Below are positions 9,463 through 17,991 of a stretch of DNA of 64,000 nucleotides, in pieces. The translations under genes and the position numbers were made by a program. Origin of the DNA: Streptomyces sp. R21 (GTDB lineage Bacteria; Actinomycetota; Actinomycetes; Streptomycetales; Streptomycetaceae); contig NZ_CP163435.1 of assembly GCF_041051975.1 (NCBI RefSeq), forward strand, positions 4,340,001 through 4,404,000, read 5' to 3'. The notes beneath the pieces are model-generated. The model did no database searches. It saw only the letters and a list, made by a program, of their open reading frames with translations, and was not told where the DNA came from. Numbering within the stretch: the first letter of the stretch is position 1; each line of letters opens with the position of its first letter.

Positions 9463-9870
9463 TCAGTTGGTGCCGGTGGAGGCAGACGCGGTGGGGGTCG
9501 GGGCGGAGCCTGTCGCAGCGCCCGAGGGCGGAGTACCGGTGGGCTTCGCGGGTGGGGTGCCTGTCGGGGCGACACCGCCCCGGCCGCCCTGCGGCTGGTT
9601 GCCGCCGGGCGCCGTACCGGCCTGACCGCCGCCGAAGGGCGTGATCGAGTCGCTCAGCGAGGTGCCCCAGCCCATGAACGCCAGGCCGAGCACGACCACG
9701 TACCCGAGGGACAGGACGCACAGGAGGGTGGCGAGCCGGCGCACCAGTCGCGCTCTGCGCCCGGAGTTGTCAACGAACACGGGTCCCTCTGGTGATTCGG
9801 ACCCGCTGCCGCGCTTGCGGCCACGTCCGCGCACAGGAGCGCGGTTTTCGATGGCGGACTCGGATTGCAT
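9463..9870 (-). CDS. Small single-span membrane protein with Thr/Pro/Gly-rich outer tail
   Basis: 135 residues. About 40 polar, basic residues precede one hydrophobic segment (LATLLCVLSLGYVVVLGLAF), followed by about 70 residues of Gly/Thr/Pro/Ala low complexity, so the tail is probably outside the membrane or in the wall. The stop is 19 bp upstream of the glycan-synthase start, and the gene is first in that three-gene minus-strand operon. A scaffolding or accessory role in export of the beta-glycan is inference from position only. No enzymatic motif is visible. Confidence 0.65.
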   Translation of the reverse strand: MQSESAIENRAPVRGRGRKRGSGSESPEGPVFVDNSGRRARLVRRLATLLCVLSLGYVVVLGLAFMGWGTSLSDSITPFGGGQAGTAPGGNQPQGGRGGVAPTGTPPAKPTGTPPSGAATGSAPTPTASASTGTN

Positions 9871-10185
9871 TCCCCAGACATTAGGAGGCCTTTATGTGCC
9901 AAGGCCTAGATCCCTTGTGAGCGGCCCATGAGAGACCCGCCAACCTGTCTCTTACCTGAGAGAATCCGAGAACGTCTGCGCAGCTCAGCGCGTGCACGCT
10001 TAGACCTTACGTCCCATTTCAGCGCCCGACTCGCCCCATTCGCACACCATTCCCCATGCGGCGCCTGTGCCATTCCTGTATTCGGATTTCATGGCCGGGT
10101 GTGACACATTCCCATTCCGTCGACACATTCTGTTTCTGTCCTGAGACATTCCGGGGCGGAAATCACGAGAGCGGGTGCATACGCA
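9871..10185. other. Divergent intergenic region with ACATTC direct repeats
   Basis: 315 bp without a gene, noticeably less GC-rich than its surroundings, separating the glycan-synthase operon (minus) from the GH18 gene (plus). It holds three copies of GA(C/G)ACATTC starting at 10103, 10122 and 10143, all on the plus strand and spaced 19 and 21 bp, i.e. about two helical turns. They sit 35-85 bp before the GH18 start and are candidate activator or repressor sites. Both divergent promoters must lie here. Confidence 0.5.
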
Positions 10186-11223
10186 ATGCGGATTTTCCTG
10201 AAGCCGTCCGCCGGGCTCTTCTGCCTGGTGGTGGCGCTGGCCTGCGCGGGGTGCTCCTCGGGCGATGACGGCTCCATGGACGCGGCCCCCGCGCAGCCGT
10301 CGAAGACCGCCGCCGCGGCTTCGCCATCGGCGTCCGCCGCCTCCACCACCGCGTACGCCCCGTACGTCAGCGCCACGACCGCCTCCGACATGGACGCCGC
10401 AGGGAGCCCTACGACGTACAACCTGGCGTTCGTGATCTCCGACGGAAGTACCTGCACGCCGAAGTGGAACGGCACGACCGCCATCGCTGACTCTGCGGTG
10501 AGATCCCGGATTTCGGCGCTGGAGAAGTCCGGCGCGAGCGTGCGTGTCTCCTTCGGCGGGGCATCCGGAAAGGAGCTCGCCTCGACCTGCGACAGCGCCT
10601 CCGCGCTTGCCGCGGCGTACGGCGCGGCGCTCGACGCGGCCGGCTCGACGCAGGCGGACTTCGACATCGAGGGCGACGAGTTGACCGACTCCGACTCGGT
10701 CGCGCTGCGCTCGGAGGCGATCGCGCTGCTGCAGAAGGAGCGCAGCGACCTGAAGGTCACCTTCACGCTGCCGGTGATGCCGTCCGGCCTCGACTCCGAC
10801 GGCTTGGCGCTCCTGGAGTCCGCCAACGACCACGCCGTACAGGTCTCCACCGTCGACATCATGACGATGAACTACGGCGAGTCGTACGACGGCCACATGG
10901 GCACCTACGCCCTGACCTCGGCCAAGGCCGCCCACACGCAGCTGAAGAAGGTCTTCGGGCTCTCCGACGCGGGCGCCTGGCAGGGCATGGCCCTCACCTC
11001 GATGATCGGCGTGAACGACGTGGACAACGAGACCTTCACGCTTGCCGACGCCGCCCAGGTCCGCACGTTCGCCGAGGAGAAGCAGATCGCCTGGGTGTCG
11101 ATGTGGTCGGCCTTCCGCGACCGGCAGTGCGAGGGCGATGACTCTGCTTCTGACGATGCGGCGACCAACTGCAGTGGGGTGACGCAGAGTTCGGGAGCCT
11201 TCGCCGAAGCACTCTCGGGCTGA
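10186..11223 (+). CDS. Secreted GH18 chitinase-like lipoprotein
   Basis: 345 residues. The N-terminus is a lipoprotein signal (hydrophobic core, then ALACAGCSS with the lipobox Cys near residue 24), followed by an Ala/Ser/Thr linker. The body starts at TTAYAPYVSATTASDMDAAG and contains the GH18 catalytic strand QADFDIEGDE, with the Glu as general acid, and the later strands VDIMTMNYGE and IAWVSMWSAF expected of that barrel. There is no separate carbohydrate-binding module. It should act outside the cell on chitin-like or peptidoglycan-derived beta-1,4 GlcNAc chains. It is divergent from the PNAG-type synthase operon, so a link to glycan turnover is possible. Confidence 0.82.
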   Translation: MRIFLKPSAGLFCLVVALACAGCSSGDDGSMDAAPAQPSKTAAAASPSASAASTTAYAPYVSATTASDMDAAGSPTTYNLAFVISDGSTCTPKWNGTTAIADSAVRSRISALEKSGASVRVSFGGASGKELASTCDSASALAAAYGAALDAAGSTQADFDIEGDELTDSDSVALRSEAIALLQKERSDLKVTFTLPVMPSGLDSDGLALLESANDHAVQVSTVDIMTMNYGESYDGHMGTYALTSAKAAHTQLKKVFGLSDAGAWQGMALTSMIGVNDVDNETFTLADAAQVRTFAEEKQIAWVSMWSAFRDRQCEGDDSASDDAATNCSGVTQSSGAFAEALSG

Positions 11224-11227
11224 GCGC

Positions 11228-11674
11228 TCAGCGGCGGCGGTGGACCAGCCGCCCCGCGCACACCGTCGCGATACACGCGCCGGTCTCGTCGAAGACGGCG
11301 AGGTCGGCGCGGCCGGCTTCCACGATCGCCGCAGGCCGCGTGCGCGGGAGCACGACGACGTCGTTCCGCTCGGCCGCCGCCCGGAGTTCGGGCGTACCGG
11401 CGTGCTCCCCGAGGACGGCCACCGCGCCCAGCTTCAGCACCGCGTGAACGCGTTCACGCGGGCTCGGCGCGTCCGGCAGCGGGCCCTCGTGGACCCGCGC
11501 GGGGCCGAGGACGCCGGGCCAGCGCCGTACGCGCGCGCCCGGGAACCGCTCCGCCAGCTCCGCGAGCGTCCCCACGGCGGCGACCCGGTTGCCCTCCACG
11601 GCGACGGCACCGTCCTTGACCGGCGTCGCGTCCCAGGTGTCGTAGACCTCGTCGGCAGCGTGAATCGTCAGCAC
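11228..11674 (-). CDS. Reduced amidohydrolase-like protein (imidazolonepropionase-like domain), downstream of mqnC
   Basis: 148 residues. The N-terminus (LTIHAADEVYDTW, then GAVAVEGNRVAAVGTLAEL) and C-terminus (RPAAIVEAGRADLAVFDETG, then ICAGRLVHRR-like) match the two halves of the beta-sandwich that flanks the TIM barrel in amidohydrolases. The barrel itself, with its HxH, Lys, His and Asp metal ligands, is essentially absent: only about 60 residues connect the halves. It should therefore not be a metal-dependent hydrolase. It begins 16 bp after mqnC on the same strand and is almost certainly co-transcribed. I recall small proteins annotated this way in other Streptomyces, so it is probably a conserved derivative rather than a fresh pseudogene. 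Confidence 0.7.
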   Translation of the reverse strand: MLTIHAADEVYDTWDATPVKDGAVAVEGNRVAAVGTLAELAERFPGARVRRWPGVLGPARVHEGPLPDAPSPRERVHAVLKLGAVAVLGEHAGTPELRAAAERNDVVVLPRTRPAAIVEAGRADLAVFDETGACIATVCAGRLVHRRR

Positions 11675-11690
11675 AGCGAAGCCGGTCGGA

Positions 11691-12890
11691 CTAGTTGGAG
11701 GCGAGCAGCTTCAGCTCCGGGTGAGCCGTACCGCCCTCGATCGCCGTGGACGAGATGTGCGACATGACCCGCTCGTCGACCGGGTCGTTCGCCGGGTCGT
11801 CGTGCACGACGATGTGCTCGTACGTCGTCGTCCGCTGGGCCGGGACGCGGCCCGCCTTGCGGATGAGGTCGATGATCTCCATGCGGTTGGAGCGGTGCTT
11901 GGCACCGGCGCTGGAGACGACGTTCTCCTCCAGCATGATCGACCCGAGGTCGTCGGCGCCGTAGTGCAGGGACAGCTGGCCGACCTCCTTGCCCGTCGTC
12001 AGCCACGAGCCCTGGATGTGGTTGATGTTGTCCATGAACAGCCGGGCGATGGCGATCATCCGCAGGTACTCGAAGAGCGTGGCCTGCGTACGGCCCTTGA
12101 GGTGGTTGTTCTCGGGCTGGTAGGTGTACGGGATGAAGGCACGGAAGCCTCCGGTCCGGTCCTGTACGTCACGGATCATCCGCAGGTGCTCGATGCGCTC
12201 GGCGTTGGTCTCGCCGGTGCCCATGAGCATGGTGGAAGTGGACTCCACGCCCAGGTTGTGCGCGGCCTCCATGATCTCCAGCCAGCGCTCGCCGGACTCC
12301 TTCAGCGGGGCGATCGCCTTGCGCGGCCGCTCGGGCAGCAGCTCGGCACCGGCACCGGCGAAGGAGTCGAGCCCGGCGGCGTGGATGCGCTGGATCGCCT
12401 CCTCCACACTCACCTTGGAGATCCGGGCCATGTGCTCGACCTCGGACGCGCCGAGGGAGTGGATGACCAGCTGGGGGTACGCGGCCTTGATCGCGGCGAA
12501 GTGCTTCTCGTAGTACTCGACGCCGTAGTCCGGGTGGTGCCCGCCCTGGAACATGATCTGCGTGCCGCCGAGCTCGACCGTCTCGGCGCAGCGCCGCAGG
12601 ATGTCGTCGAGGTCGCGCGTCCAGCCCTTGGCGGTGTCCTTGGGGGCCGCGTAGAACGCGCAGAACTTGCACGCCGTGACACACACGTTGGTGTAGTTGA
12701 TGTTGCGCTCGATGATGTACGTCGCGATGTGCTCGGTACCCGCGTACCTGCGCCGGCGTACGGCGTCGGCGGCTGCGCCGAGGGCGTGCAGCGGGGCGTC
12801 GCGGTAGAGGTCGAGCGCCTCTTCCGGGGTGATCCGCCCACCCGCGGCGGCACGGTCGAGGACGGACTGAAGGTCGGCCTTCTCGGTCAC
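11691..12890 (-). CDS. mqnC: Cyclic dehypoxanthinyl futalosine synthase (radical SAM)
   Basis: 399 residues from the GTG at 12890, which has AAAGGGA eight bases upstream; an in-frame ATG at 12911 lacks a ribosome site. The radical-SAM cluster motif is NYTNVCVTACKFCAFY (Cys 70, 74, 77). The rest, including IMFQGGHHPDYGVEYYEKHF and a LLPERPRKAIAPLKESGERW segment, fits MqnC. The enzyme cyclises dehypoxanthine futalosine to the spiro cyclic product in the futalosine menaquinone pathway. The open frame continues far upstream of 12911, but that part is a shadow of the prepilin peptidase gene. Confidence 0.95.
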   Translation of the reverse strand: MTEKADLQSVLDRAAAGGRITPEEALDLYRDAPLHALGAAADAVRRRRYAGTEHIATYIIERNINYTNVCVTACKFCAFYAAPKDTAKGWTRDLDDILRRCAETVELGGTQIMFQGGHHPDYGVEYYEKHFAAIKAAYPQLVIHSLGASEVEHMARISKVSVEEAIQRIHAAGLDSFAGAGAELLPERPRKAIAPLKESGERWLEIMEAAHNLGVESTSTMLMGTGETNAERIEHLRMIRDVQDRTGGFRAFIPYTYQPENNHLKGRTQATLFEYLRMIAIARLFMDNINHIQGSWLTTGKEVGQLSLHYGADDLGSIMLEENVVSSAGAKHRSNRMEIIDLIRKAGRVPAQRTTTYEHIVVHDDPANDPVDERVMSHISSTAIEGGTAHPELKLLASN

Positions 12891-12970
12891 CGGGAGCGTC
12901 CCTTTCGTCATTTTCGCGAGGGTGTGGACGGACCCGGCCAGCCTACGCCAGGCATGTCGAGGGACCGACG

Positions 12971-13717
12971 TCAGGCCGCGTACGCCCCGATCAGCAGCCC
13001 CACGTACGCCCCGGCGATCAGGAACGGCCCGAACGGGATCGACGTCTTCCGTCCGGCGCGCCGGGCGACGACGAGCCCCAAGCCGTACAGCCCCCCGAAC
13101 AGGAACCCGGCGAAGGTCCCCAGGAACAGCACGCTCCACCCGTACCAGCCGAGGACGGCGCCGAGCCCCAGAGCCAGCTTCACATCGCCGAAGCCCATGC
13201 CGTTGGGGTTGATGAGGAAGAGCACGAAGTACGCGCCGCCGAGCGCGAGCCCGCCGTACAGCGCCGTCATCCAGTCGCCCGCGTGTTCGGGTACGAACGA
13301 CGCGGCGCCCAGCAGCGCGAGTGCCGCCCCGGCCAGCGGAAGCGTCAGCACGTCGGGCAGTCGCTGCACCCGGAAGTCCACGACGGCGAGGAGTACGCCG
13401 AGGGGCGCGAGCAGCAGCCAGGCGCCCAGCTCGGGCCGAGTGCCGGTGGCGAGGGCGAGCGCCCCGCAGAGGAAGCCGGTGGCGAGGGCGACGGAGGTGG
13501 CGCGGGGCCCGTACCGGGTCCCGTCCGTGCCGCACCGGGCCCGCCCGAGCCACCCGCCCGCGAACCCGGCGATCGGATGCCCGTCGGGACACGCGTCCCG
13601 CCATTCCTCGTCGGGGTCCACGGAGAAGCGGTAGGCCGGGCGGGGCACGAGAAGGCCGGCCGCCGCACCCCAGAGGGCGGCGACGGCGGTCAGCCACACG
13701 TCGAGATCCACACGCAC
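12971..13717 (-). CDS. A24 prepilin peptidase
   Basis: 248 residues, mostly hydrophobic, with about seven helices. The two catalytic aspartates of the A24 family are visible in VVDFRVQRLPD and in GMGFGDVKLALGLGAVLGWY (the FGD motif). Such enzymes cleave prepilin-like leaders at the cytoplasmic face. The N-terminal methyltransferase-type domain is replaced by a shorter region with two Cys that do not form the usual two CxxC pairs. No pilin or tad genes are in the window, so the substrate is elsewhere. Start is GTG 13717. It is divergent from a membrane-protein gene. Confidence 0.87.
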   Translation of the reverse strand: MRVDLDVWLTAVAALWGAAAGLLVPRPAYRFSVDPDEEWRDACPDGHPIAGFAGGWLGRARCGTDGTRYGPRATSVALATGFLCGALALATGTRPELGAWLLLAPLGVLLAVVDFRVQRLPDVLTLPLAGAALALLGAASFVPEHAGDWMTALYGGLALGGAYFVLFLINPNGMGFGDVKLALGLGAVLGWYGWSVLFLGTFAGFLFGGLYGLGLVVARRAGRKTSIPFGPFLIAGAYVGLLIGAYAA

Positions 13718-13833
13718 ACCCCAAATCCTCGCCCACCCCTGTCCCCACCGTTCCGCGGGGGAACCGATGGAGACAGCTTGCAGCGCCGGACTACCCGACA
13801 GCGCGGAGTTCGGCCGTACTAGGGTTGCGGCTC

Positions 13834-14835
13834 ATGTGGCCAGGACAGCAACCGCCCGGGGGCGACCAGAACCCGCAGAACCAGAACCCTTACCAGCAGC
13901 CGGGGTTCCAGCAGCCGAATCCGTACCAGCAACCGGGCTATCAGCAGCCGAACCCCCCTCAGCAGCCGGGACAGCAGTGGGGTGCGCCCCCGCCCGCGGG
14001 GGCGCCGCAGCCGCCGAGCGGCGGAAGTGGTGGGAAGCGGACGAAGATTGTCGCGATCGCCGCGGCCGGGGCCGTGGTCGTGGCCGCCGGTGTCACCGGC
14101 TTCCTGGTCCTGGGCGGCGACAAGGATGCCGACGCCGATGGCGGCAAGGACGCAAAGGCGTCGGCCAGTGCGTCGCAGAGCCCGACGGATTCCGCATCCG
14201 GGTCGGACGACAGCGCGCGCGGCACCGAGTCCGACAAGCCGACGATTCCGGGCTGGAAGGTTGTCGTCAATCCCAAGTGGGGCATCGCCTACGACGTGCC
14301 CGCGGGCTGGGAGGTGGAGTCGCCCGGCTCCGCCGTCGGCTTCACCGACGACAAGACGGACAAGCCCATCGCCTACATGTCGGGCATCGGCGAGTACAAG
14401 TCGAAGTGGTGCACGTCCGACGACGACAAGGACGGTCGGATGGATGACACGGCGCTGGCCACGGTCGGCTCCAAGGGCGCCGGCGGTGCCAAGGACACCG
14501 ACCAGGTGGCGGTGAACACGGTGGGTTGGTGGGTCTACGCCGCCTACACCCAGCCGGACAAGAAGAGCTTCACGATCGACGAGAAGGCTCAGCCGTACAC
14601 GACCAAGGCGGGGATCAAGGGCAGCATCGCCTGGTCCCGGTCGAACGACACCCCCCAGACAGGCAAGTGCGCGAGCGACGGCAAGGCGCTCACGTTCGGC
14701 TTCAGGAACTCGGCCGATGACTTCGTGTCATGGAGTTTCTTCGGCGCCAAGGGTGTTCGCGAGGAGGTCCCCACCGCGACCATCATGAAGATGCTCAGCA
14801 CGGTCCGGCTGCACGGCGACCCGTCGGCATCCTGA
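13834..14835 (+). CDS. Membrane-anchored protein with PQQP-rich cytoplasmic head and extracellular domain
   Basis: 333 residues from ATG 13834. The first 65 residues are Gln/Pro/Asn-rich with repeated YQQPG/QQPNP units. One transmembrane helix follows (KIVAIAAAGAVVVAAGVTGF, about 70-90), then an Asp/Ala/Ser-rich linker and an outer domain of about 200 residues beginning GWKVVVNPKWGIAYDVPAGW, with two Cys (SKWCTSDD and TGKCASDG) that could be disulfide-bonded. The outer domain resembles sensor-like domains found at the end of actinobacterial membrane kinases. No catalytic motif is visible. It is convergent with the Ser/Thr kinase gene. Confidence 0.75.
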   Translation: MWPGQQPPGGDQNPQNQNPYQQPGFQQPNPYQQPGYQQPNPPQQPGQQWGAPPPAGAPQPPSGGSGGKRTKIVAIAAAGAVVVAAGVTGFLVLGGDKDADADGGKDAKASASASQSPTDSASGSDDSARGTESDKPTIPGWKVVVNPKWGIAYDVPAGWEVESPGSAVGFTDDKTDKPIAYMSGIGEYKSKWCTSDDDKDGRMDDTALATVGSKGAGGAKDTDQVAVNTVGWWVYAAYTQPDKKSFTIDEKAQPYTTKAGIKGSIAWSRSNDTPQTGKCASDGKALTFGFRNSADDFVSWSFFGAKGVREEVPTATIMKMLSTVRLHGDPSAS

Positions 14836-14874
14836 ACCGCACGGGGGCTCCGGCGGTCCGGCCCCGGCCGGCGG

Positions 14875-16680
14875 TCAGCCGACCTTCGACATCCGAGACA
14901 CCGGGTCCCCCGCGTCCGCGTTGTCCGTCTCGTACTTCAGGTCGGTTCCGACCGGGGTCAGTCGGACCTCGTGCGAACCCTTCGTGCACACGCCGCGGTT
15001 GGACTTCTTCGCGGTGCTGGTCGCGGTGAGCTGTTTCGCGGTGACCTTCTTGAGGACGAGTACGTCGTCGCAGATGCCGCCGAGCTGGTCGGTCTGGCGC
15101 ATGGTGCCGAACTCCTGGCCCACGGCGGCCTGGTGGACGGTGACGCGGAACGTGCCCGCGGGCAGGGCGCCGCCGAGGGCGGTGCCGTCGCCCTCCCAGG
15201 TGCCGAGGTAGGAGGCGGGGATGGTGGCCTCTCCGTTGCCCGGGTCGGTGGCAGTGGGGGTCGCCGACGGCGCGCTGCTCCCCGCGTCGGTCGATCCGGC
15301 GGTCGGCGCCGGGGACGGGGCGCCTCCCGCTGAGCTTCCCTTGTCCCCGTCGCCACCGCTGCCCGGCATCAGGTCGAACAGGAACGCCGACCCGACGGTC
15401 ACCGCCGCGAGCGCGCCCGCCACCGCCAGGGCGACGGTGCAACTCAGCCTGCGGCCACGGCCGTTCGCCCCGGGTACCGAGGTCGCGGCGACACTGACGG
15501 AGACCTTGCCGGGATGGTCGGCGGGATGACCGCCGTGCTGGTCGACGGACTGGTTGCCGTAGGTGGGCGGCACCACGTCCTGCGGCCCGGAATGCGGCCC
15601 GGAGTCCGACCCCGGCTGCGCATCCCGCTGCCCGGGCACATACGTCGGCATCGGCACCACAGGAACCGGCGGCCCGAACCCCGGCGGTGGCGGCCCGAAC
15701 ACGCCGGCCCCCGCCCCACCCTCCACCGCAGGCGTCCCCACCGAAGGACTGCTGAACGCCACCGGCCCCGAAGGCGTGACCTCCGCCGCCTCAAGGTTCA
15801 GCAGTTGTACGGCACTTCGACTGACCTGCTCCACCATCGGACCCGGCAGCCAGCCCCCCGTCACCAGCCGGGCCGCGCCCTGCGGGGCCAGCCGCCCGGA
15901 AATCTCGGCCGGGGTAGGCCGGTCGGCCGGGTCCTTGGCGAGGCACCGGGCGCCCAGCTCACGCAACTCGCCCTCCAGGGCGCCCAGTCGGGGCTCCTCG
16001 TGGACGACCTTGTAGAGGAGCGCGGCGGAGGAGTCGCCGGGGAACGGGGACTGGCCCGTGGCGGCGTACACCAGGACCGCGCCCAGGGAGAAGACGTCGG
16101 CCGCGCCCGCGACCCCCTTGCCGAGGATCTGCTCGGGCGACATGTAGCCCGGGGAGCCGACCGAGACGCCGGTCGAGGTGAGTGAGGCCGTGCCGTCCGT
16201 CGCGCGGGCGATGCCGAAGTCGATGAGGAGGGGGCCGTCGAGGGTCAGCAGGACGTTGGAGGGCTTGACGTCGCGGTGGACCAGCCCCAGCGCGTGCACC
16301 GCCGAGAGCGCCTCGGCCAGGCCCGCGCCGAGGACCCGTACGGAATGCGCGGGCAGCGGGCCGCTGTCCGCGATCGCCGCCGCCAGAGAGGGGCCGGCCG
16401 CGTACCCCGTGGCGACCCAGGGCACCGACGCCTCCGGGTCCGCGTCCAGGACGGGGGCCGTCCAGGCGCCGCCCACCCGGCGCGCGGCCTCGACCTCGCG
16501 GCGGAAGCGGGCGCGGAACTCCTCGTCGAGCGCGAAGTGCGGGTGCACGATCTTCACCGCGACCGTGCGGCCGCCCGCGCTGCGGCCCAGATATACGCGG
16601 CCCATGCCGCCGGAGCCCAGCCGGCCGAGCAGCCGGTAGGGCCCCACGACGGTGGGTTCGTCGGATCCGAGCGGTTGCAT
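14875..16680 (-). CDS. Membrane Ser/Thr protein kinase (PknB-like, no PASTA)
   Basis: 601 residues from ATG 16680, which has GGGGGAGG ten bases upstream. The kinase domain (about 15-270) shows the glycine loop GSGGMGRVYLG, catalytic Lys43 (VAVKIV), HRDVKPSNVLL, DFGIAR and SPGYMSPEQ, so it should be active. A Pro/Gly/Gln-rich juxtamembrane linker, a helix (LSCTVALAVAGALAAVTVGS) and an outer domain of about 180 residues with a pair of Cys follow. There are no PASTA repeats. It lies 104 bp downstream of mqnA on the same strand and may share its transcript; substrates cannot be predicted. Confidence 0.9.
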   Translation of the reverse strand: MQPLGSDEPTVVGPYRLLGRLGSGGMGRVYLGRSAGGRTVAVKIVHPHFALDEEFRARFRREVEAARRVGGAWTAPVLDADPEASVPWVATGYAAGPSLAAAIADSGPLPAHSVRVLGAGLAEALSAVHALGLVHRDVKPSNVLLTLDGPLLIDFGIARATDGTASLTSTGVSVGSPGYMSPEQILGKGVAGAADVFSLGAVLVYAATGQSPFPGDSSAALLYKVVHEEPRLGALEGELRELGARCLAKDPADRPTPAEISGRLAPQGAARLVTGGWLPGPMVEQVSRSAVQLLNLEAAEVTPSGPVAFSSPSVGTPAVEGGAGAGVFGPPPPGFGPPVPVVPMPTYVPGQRDAQPGSDSGPHSGPQDVVPPTYGNQSVDQHGGHPADHPGKVSVSVAATSVPGANGRGRRLSCTVALAVAGALAAVTVGSAFLFDLMPGSGGDGDKGSSAGGAPSPAPTAGSTDAGSSAPSATPTATDPGNGEATIPASYLGTWEGDGTALGGALPAGTFRVTVHQAAVGQEFGTMRQTDQLGGICDDVLVLKKVTAKQLTATSTAKKSNRGVCTKGSHEVRLTPVGTDLKYETDNADAGDPVSRMSKVG

Positions 16681-16784
16681 GGCGTCCACACCTCCCCCGT
16701 ACGCACGCATCGTGGCGCAATCTCCTGCCACCACTCCCAGCAGCGTAGTGCCGCACTCTGCCGAGAAGCGGGCCCGGCGAGCCT

Positions 16785-17633
16785 TTACGGCTCCAGCAGA
16801 TCCACCTTCACGTCCGCCGGGAAGCCGGTCGTCGCGCCGACGCGGCGCGCGAACTCCGTGACGGCGGCCAGCTGGGGGCCGCCGAAGCGGAAGTCGAGCG
16901 TCGTGAAGTACTTCTCCAGGACCGCCTCGTCGAAGACCTCCCAGCGCGCCGCCTGCTCGGCGACCTTGCCGACCTCGTCGAGGGAGAGATCGCGGGAGGC
17001 GAGGAAGGCCTCGTGCACCTTGCGGGTGACCTCGGGCTCGCGCTCCAGGTAGTCGCGGCGGGCGGCCCAGACGGCGAAGACGAACGGCAGGCCCGTCCAC
17101 TCCTTCCACATGGCACCGAGGTCGTGCACCTCCAGGCCGAGCTGCGCGGCCTCGTGCAGATTGGCCCGCAGGGCCGCGTCGCCGATCAGTACGGCGGCGT
17201 CCGCCTCCTGCATCATCAGGGGGAGGTCGGGCGGGCACGTGTAGTACGACGGCTGGACGCCGACCTGCTCGGCGAGCAGCAGCTGGGCCAGGCGCACCGA
17301 GGTGCGCGAGGTGGAGCCGAGGGCGACGCGGGCGCCGTCCAGCCGGTCGAGGGGGACCTGCGAGACGATCACGCAGGACATCACCGGGCCGTCGCAGCCG
17401 ACCGCGATGTCGGGGAAGGCGACCAGGTCATCGGCGTGCTTGAGGAACTCGACGAGCGTGATGGGCCCGATGTCGAGGTCGCCCTGCACCAGCTTCTCGC
17501 TGAGCTTCTCCGGGGTGTCCTTCGTGAGCTCGAAGTCGAGGAGCGTCCCGGTTCTCGCGAGCCCCCAGTACAGGGGCAGGCAGTTCAGGAACTGGATGTG
17601 GCCGACACGCGGCCGGGTGCGAGAATTGTCCAC
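16785..17633 (-). CDS. mqnA: Chorismate dehydratase, first step of the futalosine pathway
   Basis: 282 residues from GTG 17633. The start RPRVGHIQFLNCLPLYWGL is characteristic of MqnA, and STSRTSVRLAQLL with PDLPLMMQEADAAVLIGDAA matches its periplasmic-binding-protein-like fold with the GDxA element. MqnA dehydrates chorismate to 3-enolpyruvylbenzoate, which MqnE then joins to adenosine derived from SAM. The cold-shock gene is divergent. mqnA is followed at 104 bp by the membrane kinase. mqnB, mqnD and the aminofutalosine deaminase are not in this window. Confidence 0.94.
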   Translation of the reverse strand: MDNSRTRPRVGHIQFLNCLPLYWGLARTGTLLDFELTKDTPEKLSEKLVQGDLDIGPITLVEFLKHADDLVAFPDIAVGCDGPVMSCVIVSQVPLDRLDGARVALGSTSRTSVRLAQLLLAEQVGVQPSYYTCPPDLPLMMQEADAAVLIGDAALRANLHEAAQLGLEVHDLGAMWKEWTGLPFVFAVWAARRDYLEREPEVTRKVHEAFLASRDLSLDEVGKVAEQAARWEVFDEAVLEKYFTTLDFRFGGPQLAAVTEFARRVGATTGFPADVKVDLLEP

Positions 17634-17991
17634 ATCGCGAGGCTAGCCCCCATGCGGTACGGTGCATGCCTCAGGGTCCCCGAGTGGTTCGAGAAACCTT
17701 CGGGACCTCTCGTGTCAACCCCCACGACAACGACACGACCCCGCGACGTCAACCCCGACACGGTGCAGGTCAAACCTCCGGGTGACGTGATCTTGCCCTC
17801 TATTGCTTTCGGCTGCCCTCCTGGGTAGTCTCATCCGCAAGTTGCAGTTTGGTTTCCCTTGCAGTACAGAGCCTGCGGAGCATGTAACCGCGGGCTCTCG
17901 TCGTTTTCAGACGAATGCAGTTGTTTACAAGCTTTTGTTTACACCTTGCAGGTTCTGGAGCAGGGCAACCCTTTGGGCCCAAGGAGGGCTT
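17634..17991 (+). promoter_or_regulatory. Divergent region: cold-shock promoter and long 5' leader
   Basis: 358 bp without a gene between mqnA (minus) and the cold-shock gene (plus). A plausible promoter for the latter is TTGCTT (17803-17808), 17 bp, then TAGTCT (17826-17831), which would give a leader of about 150 bases, as is usual for cold-shock mRNAs. Within the leader the 9-mer TTGTTTACA occurs twice (17921-17929 and 17935-17943), an AT-rich patch unlike the surroundings. The ribosome site AAGGAGG (17981-17987) precedes the ATG. The leader may fold in a temperature-dependent way, but I did not compute this. Confidence 0.5.

Noticed and set aside
12912..13748. Upstream extension of the mqnC frame to 685 codons
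   Set aside because: The extension is antisense-free but lies over the prepilin peptidase gene in another frame and is Arg-rich. MqnC has its normal length from GTG 12890.
17641..17720. tRNA-like stretch with GTTCGAGAAACC
   Set aside because: No acceptor stem or anticodon arm can be drawn; no tRNA gene was found anywhere in the window.
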